DNA of 8,722 nt from DAIMZM01 sp036733985 (lineage in GTDB: Bacteria > Bacillota > Dehalobacteriia > UBA4068), in contig DAIMZM010000096.1 of assembly GCA_036733985.1 (NCBI GenBank), positions 1 through 8,722 on the forward strand, in the 5' to 3' direction. Below the pieces are notes generated by a model that was not told the origin of the DNA, did no database searches, and saw only the letters and a program-made list of their open reading frames with translations. Every line of letters starts with the position of its first letter. The stretch's first letter is position 1. Position numbers and translations under genes: made by a program. This document shows, piece by piece, positions 7,223-8,722 of this stretch.

Positions 7223-7693
7223 ATGCCCAGAAGAGGCAATATTGCCAAAATCGAGGTGCTGCCGGATCCTGTGCATCATAGCGTGGTTCTGACCAAGTTT
7301 ATCAACCAGATCATGCTGGACGGCAAAAAAGGCACGGCTGAAAGCATCGTTTACGGCGCTTTTGATATCATTAAAGGCAAAACCGGCGACGAACCCATCG
7401 ACGTGTTCAATACGGCGATGAAGAATGTCATGCCGGTGCTGGAAGTTAAGGCCCGCCGGGTGGGCGGCGCCAACTACCAGGTTCCCGTGGAGGTGCGGCC
7501 CGACCGCCGCCAGGCCCTGGCCATCCGCTGGCTGGTCATGTACGCCCGGAAGCGGGGCGGCAAAAGCATGGAGGAAAAGCTGGCCGGCGAGCTGATGGAC
7601 GCTGCCAATAATACCGGCGCCGCTGTGAAAAAGCGGGAAGATACGCATAAGATGGCTGAGGCCAACCGCGCCTTCGCCCATTACCGCTGGTAA
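7223..7693 (+). CDS. rpsG: 30S ribosomal protein S7
   Basis: S7 is a primary 16S rRNA-binding protein that nucleates assembly of the 30S head, near the E site. The 156 residues equal the usual bacterial length. The start MPRRGNIAK is the standard S7 N-terminus. The conserved core VMPVLEVKARRVGGANYQVP forms the beta-hairpin that reaches toward the subunit interface. VEVRPDRRQALAIRWL and the C-terminal NNTGAAVKKREDTHKMAEAN...FAHYRW are intact. In E. coli S7 is the autogenous repressor of the str operon; here the hairpin in the upstream gap is a candidate target. fusA starts 20 nt downstream, so the two genes are almost certainly in one operon. Confidence 0.99.
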   Translation: MPRRGNIAKIEVLPDPVHHSVVLTKFINQIMLDGKKGTAESIVYGAFDIIKGKTGDEPIDVFNTAMKNVMPVLEVKARRVGGANYQVPVEVRPDRRQALAIRWLVMYARKRGGKSMEEKLAGELMDAANNTGAAVKKREDTHKMAEANRAFAHYRW

Positions 7694-7698
7694 GATTT

Positions 7699-7703
7699 GA
7701 GGA
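7699..7703 (+). promoter_or_regulatory. Modest Shine-Dalgarno for fusA
   Basis: GAGGA lies 10 nt before the ATG at 7714. It is weaker and further from its start than the sites of rpsL and rpsG, in an AT-rich gap (GAGGAAATAAATTAT). Translational coupling to rpsG, whose stop is 20 nt upstream of the fusA start, may help initiation. Confidence 0.6.
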
Positions 7704-7713
7704 AATAAATTAT

Positions 7714-8722
7714 ATGGCCAGAGTTTATTCACTGGAAAAAACAAGAAATATCGGCATCATGGCTCATATCGACGCCGGCAAGACCACCACCACCGAGCGG
7801 ATACTCTACTATACCGGTAAGGTGCATAAAGTCGGCGAGGTGCATGACGGCGCCGCCACCATGGATTTCATGGTACAGGAGCAGGAGCGGGGGATCACAA
7901 TCGCCTCCGCCGCTACCACCTGCTTTTGGCGGGATTGCCGTATCAACATCATTGACACACCCGGCCATGTTGACTTCACCATGGAGGTGGAACGCTCCCT
8001 GCGGGTCTTGGACGGCGCCGTGGCGGTATTTTGCTCTGTCGGCGGCGTGGAGCCCCAAAGCGAAACCGTGTGGCGGCAGGCCGACCATTATGGCGTGCCC
8101 CGCATCGCTTATGTCAACAAAATGGACCGGGTGGGGGCTGATTTCCCCGCCGCCGTGGAGATGATGCGGGAGCGCCTAGGGGCCAACCCTGTCCCTGTGC
8201 AGCTGCCCGTAGGCAGCGAGGAGAATTTTACCGGCATTATTGATCTGATCAGCATGCGGGCCAATATCTACCATGACGCCGACGGCAAAGTCTTCGACGT
8301 CACGGATATCCCCGCCGAATATCAGGATCCGGCTTTAGCCGGCCGCCAGGCCCTGCTGGACGCGGTGGCGGAATACGATGAAGAGCTGATGGAGAAATAC
8401 GTCGGCGATGAGGAAATCTCCCCCGAAGATATTATCCGGGCCCTGCGCGCCGGCACCCTGGCGGCAAAGATCAATCCGGTGCTGTGCGGCTCTTCCTTTA
8501 AGAACAAGGGCGTACAGCAGCTGATGGACGCCATCGTGGATTATCTGCCCGCCCCTAGCGACGTGCCCCCCATCGCCGGCGTGGATCAGGAGGGCGAGGC
8601 CCTGGTGCGCCAGTCTTCCGATGAGGAGCCTTTCGCCGCTTTGGCCTTTAAAATCATCACCGATCCCTTTGTGGGCAGGCTCACCTTTTTCCGGGTTTAT
8701 TCCGGAACGCTGAAAAGCGGCT
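7714..8722 (+). CDS. fusA: Elongation factor G (3'-truncated by window edge)
   Basis: EF-G is the translational GTPase that drives mRNA-tRNA translocation and, with RRF, ribosome recycling. The first 336 codons are present, against ~690 for the whole protein, and the frame stays open to the window end. The ATG start gives MARVYSLEKTRNIGIM. The GTPase motifs are complete: G1 AHIDAGKT (17-24), switch I RGITI with T62, G3 DTPGH (81-85), G4 NKMD (135-138), and G5 GSSFKNKG (259-266). The G' insert region (~160-255) is of ordinary length. Domain II begins at about residue 306 (EPFAALAFKIITDPFVGRL). F88, whose change gives fusidic acid resistance in Staphylococcus, is conserved. Two small departures from the common wording are DFM (usually DWM) at 51-53 and ITIASA (usually ITITSA) at 61-66. 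Its place after rpsG favours the main EF-G over a paralogue. tuf is the expected next gene but lies outside the window. Confidence 0.98.
   Translation, partial: MARVYSLEKTRNIGIMAHIDAGKTTTTERILYYTGKVHKVGEVHDGAATMDFMVQEQERGITIASAATTCFWRDCRINIIDTPGHVDFTMEVERSLRVLDGAVAVFCSVGGVEPQSETVWRQADHYGVPRIAYVNKMDRVGADFPAAVEMMRERLGANPVPVQLPVGSEENFTGIIDLISMRANIYHDADGKVFDVTDIPAEYQDPALAGRQALLDAVAEYDEELMEKYVGDEEISPEDIIRALRAGTLAAKINPVLCGSSFKNKGVQQLMDAIVDYLPAPSDVPPIAGVDQEGEALVRQSSDEEPFAALAFKIITDPFVGRLTFFRVYSGTLKSG

Noticed and set aside
7844..8164. 106-codon frame on the + strand inside fusA
   Set aside because: It is out of frame with the intact EF-G reading frame, is Pro/Trp/Ser-rich without motifs, and has no ribosome binding site.

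Overview
This window is a core housekeeping segment of a bacterial chromosome, read entirely from the + strand. It holds the junction of the RNA polymerase genes and the str ribosomal operon: rpoB (5' end cut off), rpoC, rpsL (S12), rpsG (S7) and fusA (EF-G, 3' end cut off). No mobile element, CRISPR array, rRNA, tRNA or defence-like gene is visible. I found no sign of an exotic or undescribed multigene system.

The proteins suggest a GC-rich member of the Bacillota (Firmicutes). The RpoB rifampicin region matches the Bacillus-type wording as I recall it (DQTNPLAELTHKRRLSAL). RpoC starts with the Firmicutes-style MLDV...NF...IGLASP and lacks the large insertion found in gammaproteobacterial RpoC. 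RpoB and RpoC are fused neither to each other nor to anything else. S12, S7 and EF-G also look Bacillota-like. A Negativicutes or Peptococcaceae-like clostridial source is my best guess, from general impression only. Coding DNA is GC-rich, whereas the rpoC-rpsL spacer is AT-rich.

Layout: 1-2824 is the C-terminal ~940 residues of RpoB, ending in a very acidic tail. A 22-nt gap with a Shine-Dalgarno leads to rpoC (2847-6566), which starts at TTG and ends in an Ala/Asp/Glu-rich tail. The 212-nt spacer 6567-6778 holds a near-consensus sigma-A promoter, a leader with nested alternative hairpins, and a near-perfect Shine-Dalgarno. rpsL (6779-7165) also starts at TTG. A 57-nt gap with a strong hairpin precedes rpsG (7223-7693). 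fusA (7714 to the window end) follows after 20 nt. The L7Ae-like gene that many Bacillota carry between rpoC and rpsL is absent.

Together these genes make the two catalytic subunits of RNA polymerase, two 30S proteins (decoding-centre S12 and head assembly protein S7) and the translocation GTPase. The spacer promoter suggests that the translation genes can be transcribed independently of rpoBC. The two hairpins (rpsL leader and rpsL-rpsG gap) are the most plausible places for growth-rate or autogenous control, and they are the least explained parts of the window.
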